A DNA stretch of 64,000 nucleotides from JAYKGU01 sp035285585 (GTDB lineage: Bacteria > Cyanobacteriota > Cyanobacteriia > CAKZMO01), in NCBI GenBank assembly GCA_035285585.1, contig JAYKGU010000164.1, forward strand, positions 62,001-126,000, written 5' to 3'. Of this stretch, positions 17,864 through 26,444 are shown piece after piece. Position 1 is the stretch's first letter; every line of letters begins with the position of its first letter. The notes below the pieces were generated by a model. It worked only from the letters and a program-made list of their open reading frames with translations. It ran no database searches and had not been told where the DNA came from. The position numbers were made by a program, and so were the translations under genes.

Positions 17864-18625
17864 ATGGTTAACCCAACCAATCAGTCTGCAGCAATTCAAA
17901 CCCAGTGGGTTGAACTGGCTGGCCCAGGCGTGGCGATCGCTGCTTACCAGGTCACTCCAACTGGAGAAGGCCGGTTTCCGGCAGTGGTGGTGCTTCAGGA
18001 AATTTTTGGGGTAAATGCCCACATTCGCGATGTGGCTGAGCGGTTTGGCAAACTGGGCTACGTGGCGATCGCCCCCGCCCTCTATCAGCGCCAGGCCCCC
18101 GGCTTTGAGACGGGCTACACCCCTGACGACATCAAAATCGGGCGCGACTACAAGGCCAACACCAAGGCCAGCGAACTCCTGGGCGATATCCAGGCCGCCA
18201 TTGATCACTTGAGGACACTGCCCAGCGTCATCCCAGACGCCATTGGCTGCATTGGCTTTTGCTTTGGCGGCCATGTGGCCTACCTGGCGGCGACCCTGGC
18301 CGACATTCGGGCAACGGCCTCCTTTTATGGGGCAGGTATCACCACCTGGTGTCCTGGGGACAACGAACCCACCGTCAACCGCACGGGCAACATCAGCGGC
18401 ACCCTCTACGCCTTCTTTGGCATGGAAGACGCCAGCATCCCCGCTGACCAGGTGGATGAAATCGCCGCTGCGTTACAAACACATCAGATTTCCCATCAGG
18501 TTTTCCGTTATCCTGGTGCTGATCACGGATTTTTCTGCGATCAGCGGAGCAGCTACAACCCAGACGCTGCCCATGATGCCTGGGAAAAGGTGCAGCAGCT
18601 ATTTGAGGAGACGTTAAAGAGGTAG
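17864..18625 (+). CDS. dienelactone hydrolase family protein
   Basis: A 253-residue alpha/beta hydrolase. The nucleophile is Cys rather than Ser, in the elbow IGFCFGG near residue 130, as in dienelactone hydrolase; the acid is the Asp in FFGMEDASIP and the base the His in GADHGFFC. I prefer ATG 17864 because GGAGAAGG lies just before it; the frame extends 21 codons upstream. In chlorocatechol degraders the family opens dienelactone, but in cyanobacteria the substrate is unknown and no aromatic-degradation genes are nearby. Cytosolic, apparently monocistronic, divergent from the GntR regulator. Confidence 0.88.
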   Translation: MVNPTNQSAAIQTQWVELAGPGVAIAAYQVTPTGEGRFPAVVVLQEIFGVNAHIRDVAERFGKLGYVAIAPALYQRQAPGFETGYTPDDIKIGRDYKANTKASELLGDIQAAIDHLRTLPSVIPDAIGCIGFCFGGHVAYLAATLADIRATASFYGAGITTWCPGDNEPTVNRTGNISGTLYAFFGMEDASIPADQVDEIAAALQTHQISHQVFRYPGADHGFFCDQRSSYNPDAAHDAWEKVQQLFEETLKR

Positions 18626-18877
18626 CCGCTGCTAGAAACCGATCCGCAAACCCGCCAGGGGGTTGGCTCCTCAACATGCTGGTGAGTTTTCGGAGATGGC
18701 TCTATGGTTGCTCCCTTCCGCCTCAGCTTCAGAGTACTTAATGCTCAAAGCTCAAAGAATTGATTATATTGGGAACGTTCCCACCACCGCTGGACCCTTC
18801 GCAGATAGCCTCGCAAGTTAATTCGCTTGTGACCTCAGCGCGGAACCCAGGACAAGATTCGTTTCCAGGAGGTCGGT

Positions 18878-19759
18878 TTGTCCTTTTCGTCCGAAGATTT
18901 TGCGAAAGCGCTCGAACAGCATGACTACACCTTCGAGCGAGGGCAGGTTGTGCGTGGCAAAGTCGATAGTCACGAAGCTGATGGGGTTTATATCGATATC
19001 GGCGGCAAGGCCACGGCCTATCTCCCGAAAGATGAAGCGTCCCTCCGGCACAGTGCAGACCTATCGGAGATTTTGCCAGTCGGGGAAGAGCGGGAATTTT
19101 TGATCATTCGCGAGCAAAATTCGGATGGCCAGGTAACCCTCTCCATTCGCCAGCTTGAGATTAAGCAGCTCTGGCAGCAGTTTGAAGGCATGCGGGAAAC
19201 GGGGGAATCCCTGGATGTGCGGGTGAGCGGGGTGAATAAGGGCGGGGTGACGGTAGATGCCTACGGGCTGCGGGGGTTTGTGCCGCGATCGCACCTGGTT
19301 GAGCGAATGGATTTAGACGGGTTGGTGGGCAGGCTGCTCACGGTTTGCCCCCTGGAAGTAGATCAGGATCGGCGGCGGCTGGTGCTCTCCCAGCGGTTGG
19401 CGCGGCAGGCCGCCAGCCTCACCCAGCTCGAAGTCGGCCAGCTCGTGGATGGCAAGGTATCAGGCATTAAGCCGTTTGGGGTGTTTGTCGATTTTGAAGG
19501 AGTGACCGGGTTGCTCCACATCAACCAGGTCAGCAAAAACTTCGTCTCATCCCTGGACACTCTATTCGAAACCGGGCAGCCGGTGAAGGCGATGATCATT
19601 GCCCTCGACGAAGTGAAGCGGCGGGTGTCCCTCTCCACCAAAGTGCTGGAAAACTACCCTGGCGAGATGCTGGAGAATAAAGAGGCCGTGATGGCAGAGG
19701 CGGCAGATCGAGCCACCAAAGCCCGCAATGCCCTGCAAAAGTCAGACGAACCGGAATAG
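18878..19759 (+). CDS. 30S ribosomal protein S1-type RNA-binding protein with TTG start
   Basis: A 293-residue protein with three S1 (OB-fold) domains, roughly residues 20-90, 108-170 and 188-258, ending in a Glu/Ala/Lys-rich tail. S1 recruits mRNA to the 30S subunit; cyanobacteria carry short S1 proteins (Rps1A of about 330 residues and a shorter Rps1B), and by length this resembles the shorter one, though the paralogue is not certain. The start codon is TTG at 18878, fixed by a perfect AGGAGGT at 18868-18873 and by an N-terminus (FSSEDFAKALEQHDY) typical of S1. No ATG fits. Confidence 0.88.
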   Translation: MSFSSEDFAKALEQHDYTFERGQVVRGKVDSHEADGVYIDIGGKATAYLPKDEASLRHSADLSEILPVGEEREFLIIREQNSDGQVTLSIRQLEIKQLWQQFEGMRETGESLDVRVSGVNKGGVTVDAYGLRGFVPRSHLVERMDLDGLVGRLLTVCPLEVDQDRRRLVLSQRLARQAASLTQLEVGQLVDGKVSGIKPFGVFVDFEGVTGLLHINQVSKNFVSSLDTLFETGQPVKAMIIALDEVKRRVSLSTKVLENYPGEMLENKEAVMAEAADRATKARNALQKSDEPE

Positions 19760-19950
19760 GCACGAGTCGGAATAGACCCGAACTGGAAAAGCCCCGAACC
19801 GGGAAAGCCCCAATCATCCGCAGACACAATTTTCATTGTGTGAGATATTACGGAGGCAGGGAAGACTGATCTCAACAGGTCTGCCCCACGGTTCGTGACA
19901 ATTAGCGGAATGACCGATAGCCTTAGCGTTGACGAAGCAAGGAGCAATTC

Positions 19951-21432
19951 ATGCAAGTTCAGACGCCCGACTGGGTCAAACACGCCGTGTTTTACCAAAT
20001 TTTCCCCGACCGATTTGCGAGAACCACGGCCCATCCCAAAACCATTCCCATGCAGGTTCCCCTGGAAGACTGGCACTCCCCGCCCACGCTGCAGGGGTAC
20101 AAAGGCGGCGACCTGTGGGGGGTAGCAGAAAAGCTCGACTATCTCCAGGATTTGGGCATCAATGCCGTCTATTTCACCCCCATCTTCCAGTCGGCCAGCA
20201 ACCATCGCTACCACACCCACGACTATTACCAGGTTGATCCGCTACTGGGGGGCAACGACGCCCTTAAGGATCTGCTCCACGCCGCCCACCAGCGCAATAT
20301 GAAGGTCGTCCTGGACGGGGTGTTTAACCATGCCAGCCGGGGGTTCTTCTACTTCAACGACATTTTAGAAAATGGGCCATTTTCCCCCTGGCTCGACTGG
20401 TTCACCATCGAAAAGTGGCCCCTCTCCGCCTACGACGGGGCGCTGCCGGCCAACTATGTGGGCTGGGTGGGCAACCGCGCCCTGCCCCAGTTCAACCACC
20501 GCAATCCCCAGGTGCGGGAATACATCATGCAGGTGGCGGAATATTGGCTCAACATGGGCATCGATGGCTGGCGGCTGGATGTGCCCTTTGAGGTGAAGGT
20601 GCCTGATTTCTGGCAGGAGTTTCGCCAGCGGGTGAAAGCTGTTAATCCCGATGCCTACATCGTGGGTGAGATTTGGGGCGATGCCCGGCAGTGGCTGGAT
20701 GGCACCCAGTTTGACGGGGTGATGAACTACCTGTTTACCGGGCCGACCATTGCCTTTACGGCGGGCGATCGCGTCAAGTTGGAATACGTGGAAGGGCCAG
20801 AGTACTTCCCCTACCCGCCCCTCGACGCCGCCGGTTATGCCGCTAAAATCGACGCCCTGCTCCAGCTCTATCCCTGGGAAATTCACCTGACCCAGTTAAA
20901 CATTCTCTCCAGCCACGACACGGCCCGCATGTTCTCCGTGGTGGGCGGCGAATCGCCGGATGCCCCGGCGGTGGGGGAAGCTCGCAACAGCGCCAAGCTG
21001 GCCACCCTGCTGCAGATGACCTTCCCCGGTGCACCCAGCATTTACTATGGGGATGAAGTCGGCCTGCCGGGGGCGCTCGATCCCGACAGTCGGCGGGCGT
21101 TTCCCGACGAAGCCGACTGGGATCAGGATATGCTGCACTACCACAAGGATCTGATCGCCCTGCGCCATGCCCATGCGGCCCTGCGAACCGGAGCTTATCA
21201 GACTCTCCTGGCCGAGGGTATGACTTACGTTTTTGCGCGATCGCTGCCGGAAGAGACGCTGATTGTGGCGGTGAATGCGGGCACCGAGTCCGCCACCGTG
21301 ACCGTTGAGCTGAAGGACGCCCTGCCCTCCCGCCCCGATCGCCTGCTGTATGGCCCCGGAGACGCAGAGTGGCAGGGCGATCGCCTGGTGCTTACCATTC
21401 CTCGCCGTTCAGGTTTTGTCTTAGGAGCCTAA
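19951..21432 (+). CDS. GH13 alpha-amylase family glycosidase (neopullulanase/cyclomaltodextrinase-like)
   Basis: A 493-residue glycoside hydrolase family 13 enzyme acting on alpha-1,4-linked glucans or dextrins. All family regions are present: region I DGVFNH, region II GWRLDVPFEV with the nucleophile Asp near residue 209, region III VGEIW with the acid/base Glu near 239, and region IV LSSHD with the third Asp near 321. The short catalytic core without the N-terminal neopullulanase domain, and no signal peptide, suggest an intracellular glycogen-derived dextrin hydrolase. AGGAG precedes the ATG. The stop codon is two bases before the TTG start of the ion-channel gene, whose ribosome-binding site lies inside this gene. 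Confidence 0.92.
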   Translation: MQVQTPDWVKHAVFYQIFPDRFARTTAHPKTIPMQVPLEDWHSPPTLQGYKGGDLWGVAEKLDYLQDLGINAVYFTPIFQSASNHRYHTHDYYQVDPLLGGNDALKDLLHAAHQRNMKVVLDGVFNHASRGFFYFNDILENGPFSPWLDWFTIEKWPLSAYDGALPANYVGWVGNRALPQFNHRNPQVREYIMQVAEYWLNMGIDGWRLDVPFEVKVPDFWQEFRQRVKAVNPDAYIVGEIWGDARQWLDGTQFDGVMNYLFTGPTIAFTAGDRVKLEYVEGPEYFPYPPLDAAGYAAKIDALLQLYPWEIHLTQLNILSSHDTARMFSVVGGESPDAPAVGEARNSAKLATLLQMTFPGAPSIYYGDEVGLPGALDPDSRRAFPDEADWDQDMLHYHKDLIALRHAHAALRTGAYQTLLAEGMTYVFARSLPEETLIVAVNAGTESATVTVELKDALPSRPDRLLYGPGDAEWQGDRLVLTIPRRSGFVLGA

Positions 21433-21434
21433 GC

Positions 21435-22214
21435 TTGCTGCGTTCTCGACTGCGAACTGTTCTGGAGGGCGTTGAATATCCCATCGGGCGAGTTGCTAAT
21501 CTGGCGATCGCCGCCCTGGTGCTGCTCTCCTCCGTCATTTTTGTAGCCACCACCTACCCCCTGCCGCCGCAGGTTCGCACCATTCTTGACGGAATCAACA
21601 CCGCCATCCTGCTGATCTTTTCGGTGGAGTATCTGCTGCGGCTCTGGTGTGCTGAAGATCGGCAGCGCTATTTCCTCAGCCTCTATTCCCTGATTGATCT
21701 GGTGGCGATCGCCCCCTTTTTTCTGGGCCAGTTCGATGTCAGCTTTATTCTCATCTTTCGCTGGTTTCGCATCCTCCGTCTGCTGCGCTACATTGAGGGG
21801 CGCACTATCCTGGGCTATGTGAGCAGCGAAGACAGCGTCATTCTGGCGCGAATTTTGTTTACGCTGCTGACCATTGTATTCGTCTATTCGGGGCTGATTT
21901 ACCAGGTGGAACACGCGGTCAATCCCCAGGCCTTTCGCACGCTGCTGGACGCCTTTTACTTCGCGGTGGCCACCATGACCACGGTGGGGTTTGGTGACAT
22001 CACGCCCACCTCCGAGGTGGGCCGACTGCTCACCATTCTCATGATTTGGACGGGGATCGCCCTGATTCCCTGGCAGGTGGGCGAGTTAATTAAGCAAATC
22101 CTCAAAACTGCCCGCAAGGTGGAAAAGCCCTGCCCCGGCTGTGGCACGGAGTTTCATGATGCCGACGCGGTGTTCTGCCGTGCCTGTGGTGCCGCCCTCA
22201 CCGCTAAAGAATAA
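21435..22214 (+). CDS. voltage-gated potassium-channel-like protein with C-terminal zinc ribbon
   Basis: A 259-residue six-transmembrane channel subunit. S4 is recognisable by regularly spaced arginines (FRWFRILRLLRYIEGR, about residues 108-123), and the pore by the selectivity filter TVGFGD near 182-187. The TTG at 21435 is chosen because AGGAG (21423-21427) lies seven bases upstream and the protein then begins with a short basic segment before S1; an in-frame ATG upstream would overlap the amylase gene by 64 bases. Unusually, the cytoplasmic C-terminus ends in a two-CxxC zinc ribbon (CPGCG, CRACG). It is coupled to the amylase gene. Confidence 0.88.
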   Translation: MLRSRLRTVLEGVEYPIGRVANLAIAALVLLSSVIFVATTYPLPPQVRTILDGINTAILLIFSVEYLLRLWCAEDRQRYFLSLYSLIDLVAIAPFFLGQFDVSFILIFRWFRILRLLRYIEGRTILGYVSSEDSVILARILFTLLTIVFVYSGLIYQVEHAVNPQAFRTLLDAFYFAVATMTTVGFGDITPTSEVGRLLTILMIWTGIALIPWQVGELIKQILKTARKVEKPCPGCGTEFHDADAVFCRACGAALTAKE

Positions 22215-22257
22215 GCACTTTTTGGGAAAGGTTTTACCATTTGCCGGGGCCGCATAG

Positions 22258-22346
22258 CATTAGTCCGCAGATTGCGCAGATTTCGCAGATGAATAGCGTT
22301 CCTGCCGATTCCCAATCTGCGTCCATCTGCGTCATCTGCGGATAAG
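22258..22346. repeat. palindromic CAGAT-type repeat between convergent genes
   Basis: Tandem and inverted copies of CGCAGAT/ATCTGCG (left arm about 22265-22293, right arm about 22314-22344) form an imperfect hairpin between the ends of the channel gene and the ABC ATPase gene. It resembles the widespread cyanobacterial GCAGAT repeat and may serve as a shared transcription end. Confidence 0.7.
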
Positions 22347-22370
22347 CAACACACCGCCACAGTCAAATCT

Positions 22371-24449
22371 TCAGGCGATCGCCTGACGCTCTTGCTGCCG
22401 CATTTGGATTTGTTCGATGCTGCCCACAGGGATGGAGGCAATCAGCTCCTGGGTGTACTCGGATTGTGGATTCTGGTAAATTTGCTCGGCGTCACCGATT
22501 TCCTCAATCTTGCCGCGATTCATAACCATGATGCGATCGCTCATAAACTTAACTACCGCCAGGTCGTGGGAAATAAAGATGTAGGTGAGGCCAAACTCGC
22601 TCTGCAGGCCCTTCAGCAGGTTCAGCACCTGGGCCTGCACCGACACATCCAGGGCCGACACCGACTCGTCACAGATGATGAACTTAGGGTTGAGGGCCAG
22701 GGCGCGGGCGATGCAAATCCGCTGGCGCTGCCCGCCGGAAAATTCGTGGGGGTAGCGATCAATACACTTAGGGTTTAAGCCGACCCGGTCGAGCAGTTCG
22801 GCGGCCCGGATGCGCTGCTGCCGCTGACTGCCACCGACGCCATGAATCCGCATCGGCTCCATCACCGCTTCCCCAATGGTCATGCGAGGATCGAGGGAGC
22901 TGAACGGATCCTGAAAGATAATTTGCATCTCCCGACGCAGTTGCCGGAGCTGCTTGGCTCCCAGCCGAGCTGCATTTTGAGCCACCCGGGAGGTGTCCCC
23001 TTTTCGCAAAATTCGCGGCCAGAATGATCCGGTTTCCATGCGAACAACATCGCGCCCGTCAAAGGTAATCTGACCGCTGATGGGCTGGATGAGGCGCAGC
23101 AGCGTACAGGCCAGGGTACTTTTGCCGCACCCCGACTCGCCCACCAGCCCCAGGGTTTCGCCAGGGTACACCTCAAACGAGACGCCATTGACCGCCATCA
23201 GGTAGCGCTGGGTACGCCCAAAGTTGCCCCGAACGCGAAACCCAACGTGGAGCGATCGCACCGCGAGAATGGGGGGCTGCTGGGTCAGTTCGTGCAGCCG
23301 TTTCTGGGCACTGTCGTCGGGCACCTGGATCTCAAGGTCAGGGTCTGGGCAGAGGTCAGGTGACTTTTCGCGGATGGTGATGCTGCCGTCCCTGGTGGTG
23401 GTCACCTCCATAAAGTCGGACACCGTGGGCAGACAGCGCAACCGCTGATCGGGGCGGGGGCGGCAGGCGAGTAGCCCTTTGGTGTAGGGGTGCTGGGGAT
23501 TGGCGAAGATATCGAGCACCGAGCCATGCTCGACGATTTTGCCCTGATACATGACGGCGACGGTGTCGGCGATGTCGGCAATGATGCTCAAATCGTGGGT
23601 GATAAAAATCATGGCCATGCCCCGGCGATCGCGCAATTCTCGCAGCAAGTCGAGAATTTTGGCCTGCACGGTTACGTCCAGAGCAGTCGTTGGCTCATCG
23701 GCAATCAGCACCGAGGGATTACTGGCGATCGCCATGGCAATCATCACCCGCTGAATCTGGCCCCCCGACAGCTCGTGGGGATAGCGGTCAAGCATGGCGC
23801 GCTTGCGGTCATTGACATAGGCCTGCACTTCGGGGGTGGAGGGAGCCGCAAAGCCAGACCCGTTGGCCGATGCTCGCTCGGCTTGGGAGCGGGGCGATCG
23901 CGCCGACCCAATCAAATGTCGTTCTTGAAGTTGATCCAGATATTCTTGCTGCAATTCTTCGTCGCTGGGCAGCAGCTTCACCTCCTGCAGCAGACTGGCC
24001 GCCCGCCGCCGGGCCTCGGGTTTGGAAAGCGGCTCATGCTGGCACAGGGCTTCTACTAACTGAAACCCACAGGTATAGACGGGATTCAGGGAACTCATCG
24101 GCTCTTGAAAGATCATGGCGATGGTGCCGCCACGATGGTGCTGCATGTCCTGGGGCGGCAGTGCCAGTAAATCTACTGGTGCTGCTGGTGAGGCAGTGTG
24201 GCCATTGCTGCCGCTAGCGTGCTCTCCGTTCAGCCAGATTTCTCCCCCAGAGATCTGTCCGGGAGGACTGGGCACCAGCCCCATGATGGCAAGGGCGGTC
24301 ACGGATTTACCGGAACCCGATTCACCGACAATACCGAGGGTTTGTCCTCGCTTCACCTCAAAGGAGATGCCATCAACTGCTTGAATGACGCGATCGCGCT
24401 TCTGAAACTGAATCTGGAGGCCACGAACGTCGAGGATAGTATCAGTCAT
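22371..24449 (-). CDS. fused two-domain ABC ATPase for dipeptide/oligopeptide import (DppD-DppF type)
   Basis: A 692-residue protein joining two ABC ATPases. The first half has Walker A GESGSGKS (near 44-51), a signature ELSGGQIQR and an ILIADEPTTALDVT Walker B; the second half, from about residue 400, has GESGCGKS, EFSGGQRQR and CDESVSALDVS. Both halves carry the C-terminal oligopeptide extension (HPYT- and SEYT-type ends). Separate DppD and DppF subunits are the rule in E. coli; fused forms (as in YejF/GsiA) are common elsewhere. The ATPase would power uptake of peptides or related solutes, but the permease and binding-protein genes are not in the window. An insertion of about 60 residues between Walker A and the signature in the first half is unusual. 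Confidence 0.93.
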   Translation of the reverse strand: MTDTILDVRGLQIQFQKRDRVIQAVDGISFEVKRGQTLGIVGESGSGKSVTALAIMGLVPSPPGQISGGEIWLNGEHASGSNGHTASPAAPVDLLALPPQDMQHHRGGTIAMIFQEPMSSLNPVYTCGFQLVEALCQHEPLSKPEARRRAASLLQEVKLLPSDEELQQEYLDQLQERHLIGSARSPRSQAERASANGSGFAAPSTPEVQAYVNDRKRAMLDRYPHELSGGQIQRVMIAMAIASNPSVLIADEPTTALDVTVQAKILDLLRELRDRRGMAMIFITHDLSIIADIADTVAVMYQGKIVEHGSVLDIFANPQHPYTKGLLACRPRPDQRLRCLPTVSDFMEVTTTRDGSITIREKSPDLCPDPDLEIQVPDDSAQKRLHELTQQPPILAVRSLHVGFRVRGNFGRTQRYLMAVNGVSFEVYPGETLGLVGESGCGKSTLACTLLRLIQPISGQITFDGRDVVRMETGSFWPRILRKGDTSRVAQNAARLGAKQLRQLRREMQIIFQDPFSSLDPRMTIGEAVMEPMRIHGVGGSQRQQRIRAAELLDRVGLNPKCIDRYPHEFSGGQRQRICIARALALNPKFIICDESVSALDVSVQAQVLNLLKGLQSEFGLTYIFISHDLAVVKFMSDRIMVMNRGKIEEIGDAEQIYQNPQSEYTQELIASIPVGSIEQIQMRQQERQAIA

Positions 24450-24572
24450 GAACCGACGGTAGAAAGGGCAAGAGGTGCTATATTAGACGGATTTTAACAG
24501 CACATTCGCTTGTAAGGAACATTGTGTAAATCCCGGTAAACTAGCCATTGGAACAGCGACCGAGACAGCGGG

Positions 24573-25262
24573 ATGACAGATTATACACAGAGGTTGCGAT
24601 CGCTCATGGAGCAGGCCAACCTTCCTAGCTTTATGGAACTGGGCCGACGGGCTGAGGTGACCGAATGGCAAATCAACCAACTGCGGCAGGGAAAGGTTGA
24701 GCAGATGCGGCTGATGCCGCTGCTGAAGATTAGCGCTGCCCTGCAGGTGTCCCTGGGCGAATTGATGCAAACGTTTTCCCACAGCCCACCGTCGGAGATC
24801 GCCTTAATTCGCTCCAGCTTAGCCGATGCAGATCCAGATCGGGCAACCCCGGCTCCTGCCGCCGATCCTTCCCTGGAACTGGACACCCTGCGGGAGGAAT
24901 ATCAGCGCCTCCAGGCTCGGTGCGATCGCCAGCGAGAGGAAGCCTGGGCCGACTTTCAGCAACAGGCCCTGCAAACCCTCGAATCCTGGTTACTCTACTG
25001 GCCCACCGCCGTTCAGAAAGCACAGACCAACCCCCAGATGGCAGCGGCACAACTGGTGCCCCTGGTGCGCCCTGTGGAAAAGCTGCTTCAAGAATGGCAG
25101 GTGGAGGCGATCGCCACCGTTGACGATGAAGTGGCCTACGATCCCACCCTCCATCAACTCCTGGAGGGCACGGCCCAGCCGGGGGAGCGGGTGCGGGTGC
25201 GGTATGTGGGTTATCGACAGGGCGATCGCCTGCTGCATCGGGCCAGGGTGAGTCGGGTTTAG
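24573..25262 (+). CDS. XRE-type helix-turn-helix / GrpE-like fusion protein
   Basis: A 229-residue protein. Residues about 5-65 form a Cro/C1-type helix-turn-helix (FMELGRRAEVTEWQINQLRQG, KISAALQVSLGEL). An acidic Pro/Ala linker leads to a coiled coil (about 98-150, LREEYQRLQARCDRQREEAW), and the end (about 165-229) resembles the GrpE beta-domain: VEAIATVDDEVAYDPTLHQLLEG, then strands with VRVRYVGY. GrpE is the nucleotide exchange factor of DnaK. The fusion could couple chaperone state to DNA binding, or the GrpE fold could be reused as a dimerisation scaffold; both are inference. Transcribed away from the ABC ATPase gene and apparently alone. Confidence 0.8.
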   Translation: MTDYTQRLRSLMEQANLPSFMELGRRAEVTEWQINQLRQGKVEQMRLMPLLKISAALQVSLGELMQTFSHSPPSEIALIRSSLADADPDRATPAPAADPSLELDTLREEYQRLQARCDRQREEAWADFQQQALQTLESWLLYWPTAVQKAQTNPQMAAAQLVPLVRPVEKLLQEWQVEAIATVDDEVAYDPTLHQLLEGTAQPGERVRVRYVGYRQGDRLLHRARVSRV

Positions 25263-25303
25263 GGGATTTTGGATTTTAGGTTTTGGATTTTAGATTTTGG
25301 ATT
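25263..25303. repeat. GGATTTT low-complexity repeat, copy 1
   Basis: Tandem GGATTTT/TAGATTTT units immediately after the stop codon. The same family recurs at 39405-39445 and, complementary, inside the TPR gene at 42395-42598. Confidence 0.75.
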
Positions 25304-25432
25304 GCTGTTGGGGAGGCTTTTACTCTGACGGGGGTAACCCTCCCAGGTCTGGGATTTGGGCCAGTTCAGGTATGATTTGGTAACGATTCATTTGCGTCAC
25401 AAAATCAACCATTCAAACAAAGGGGACTGTAG

Positions 25433-25828
25433 ATGGTGTCCAGTGCCATGACGAAGGGTCAGCTAGAGCGGGAGCTGTCGCAGCGCATTCAGGCGCTTTA
25501 TCGTGAAGAGCTGGAGCATCGGCCCAGCAAAGTTACCTGCCAAATCCTGGACCGGGAAGTGGCGGTCATTATGGAAGATGCCATCACCCAGGCTGAGCAG
25601 CTTTTAGCACGGGAGGGCCGGGAGCAGCTTGCGGAGGAGGTGCGATCAGACCTGAGCGAGGTGATCCGGCCCAAAATTACTGAGATTATTCAAGAAATTC
25701 TGCAGGTCGAGGTGATTGACTTTCTGTCGGATGCGACCCTGACCACTGGACGCAGCGGCTTTATTGCTGTGTTATCAGACAGGCCGAAGTTTCGTGAGTC
25801 GAAGTCGTCCAAGCGACAGTCGCCTTAG
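25433..25828 (+). CDS. DUF2294 family protein, first of two
   Basis: A 131-residue soluble protein of DUF2294. The core runs from about residue 10 (LERELSQRIQALYREELEHRP, VTCQILDREVAVIMEDAITQAEQLL) to a conserved end (EILQVEVIDFLSDATLTTGRSGFIAVL). The function of the family is unknown. AAAGGGGAC stands just before the ATG. The basic Ser/Lys tail after residue 118 is not shared with its paralogue at 26040-26426, which lies downstream on the same strand beyond a miniature inverted-repeat element. Confidence 0.85.
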   Translation: MVSSAMTKGQLERELSQRIQALYREELEHRPSKVTCQILDREVAVIMEDAITQAEQLLAREGREQLAEEVRSDLSEVIRPKITEIIQEILQVEVIDFLSDATLTTGRSGFIAVLSDRPKFRESKSSKRQSP

Positions 25829-25873
25829 AAGCTTCTCAAAAGTCTTCAAAGACCCGATCCGAAGATCCTGTTA

Positions 25874-26037
25874 GAGCATGTCTGAAAAGTCATCTTTGAA
25901 GTAACAAAGGGCACCCGATTCCCCTGAATCCCCCTTAGAAAAAGGGACTTTGACTCCGGATCCCCCCTTATTCAAAGGAGGGCCAGGGGGGGCATTAGGT
26001 GCTCAGAATTACAGCTAGCCACTTTTCAAACATGCTC
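25874..26037. mobile_element. 164-bp miniature inverted-repeat element between the DUF2294 genes
   Basis: Ends are GAGCATGTCTGAAAAGT (25874-25890) and the inverse of GAGCATGTTTGAAAAGT (26021-26037), 16 of 17 matching. TTA is repeated directly on both sides (25871-25873 and 26038-26040), consistent with a short target duplication. The inside is a second imperfect palindrome built of CCCCCTTA/AAAGG arms (25930-25990). It encodes no protein and no transposase is nearby. Confidence 0.85.
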
Positions 26038-26039
26038 TT

Positions 26040-26426
26040 ATGCCCGACTCTGATTACCCACTTATGCCCACCCTCAATTCTGAAAATCCAGACTCGCCCT
26101 CGCTCGAAGAACAGGTGATTGCAGGAATGCGATCGCTCTACGAGCATCATCTCAACCATCAACCCCACCCCATCACCTGCCAGATCCTTGACGGCAAGAT
26201 CGTCATTTTGCTGGAGGAAACGGTAACGCGCCCAGAGCAGATTCTGTTCGAGAATGGGCAAGCCCATCTGGCGGAGCAGGTGAGGTCGCATCTAGACAAA
26301 ATTTTGCACCCCCATATTAAAGAACTGGTGGAGCGCATTCTTCAGGTGCCGGTGATTGACATCTTAATCGATACGGGCTTGGATACCCGCCGCACGGGTA
26401 CGATCATCATGCTGCAGTCCAGGTAG
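26040..26426 (+). CDS. DUF2294 family protein, second of two
   Basis: A paralogue of the gene at 25433-25828 (shared: LYEHHLNHQPHPITCQILDGKIVILLEETVT, ILQVPVIDILIDTGLDTRRTGTIIML). The ATG at 26040 takes its A from the direct repeat next to the miniature element; a second ATG at 26064 gives an N-terminus closer in length to the paralogue and may be the true start. Neither has a clear ribosome-binding site. The insertion of the element directly upstream probably separated a former two-gene unit or supplied a new leader. Confidence 0.8.
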   Translation: MPDSDYPLMPTLNSENPDSPSLEEQVIAGMRSLYEHHLNHQPHPITCQILDGKIVILLEETVTRPEQILFENGQAHLAEQVRSHLDKILHPHIKELVERILQVPVIDILIDTGLDTRRTGTIIMLQSR

Positions 26427-26444
26427 ATCTAGGGGCAGGAAGCC

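Noticed and set aside
19825..19842. ACACAAT...ATTGTGT hairpin after the S1 gene as terminator
   Set aside because: The 7-bp AT-rich stem is not followed by a T-run; too weak to call.
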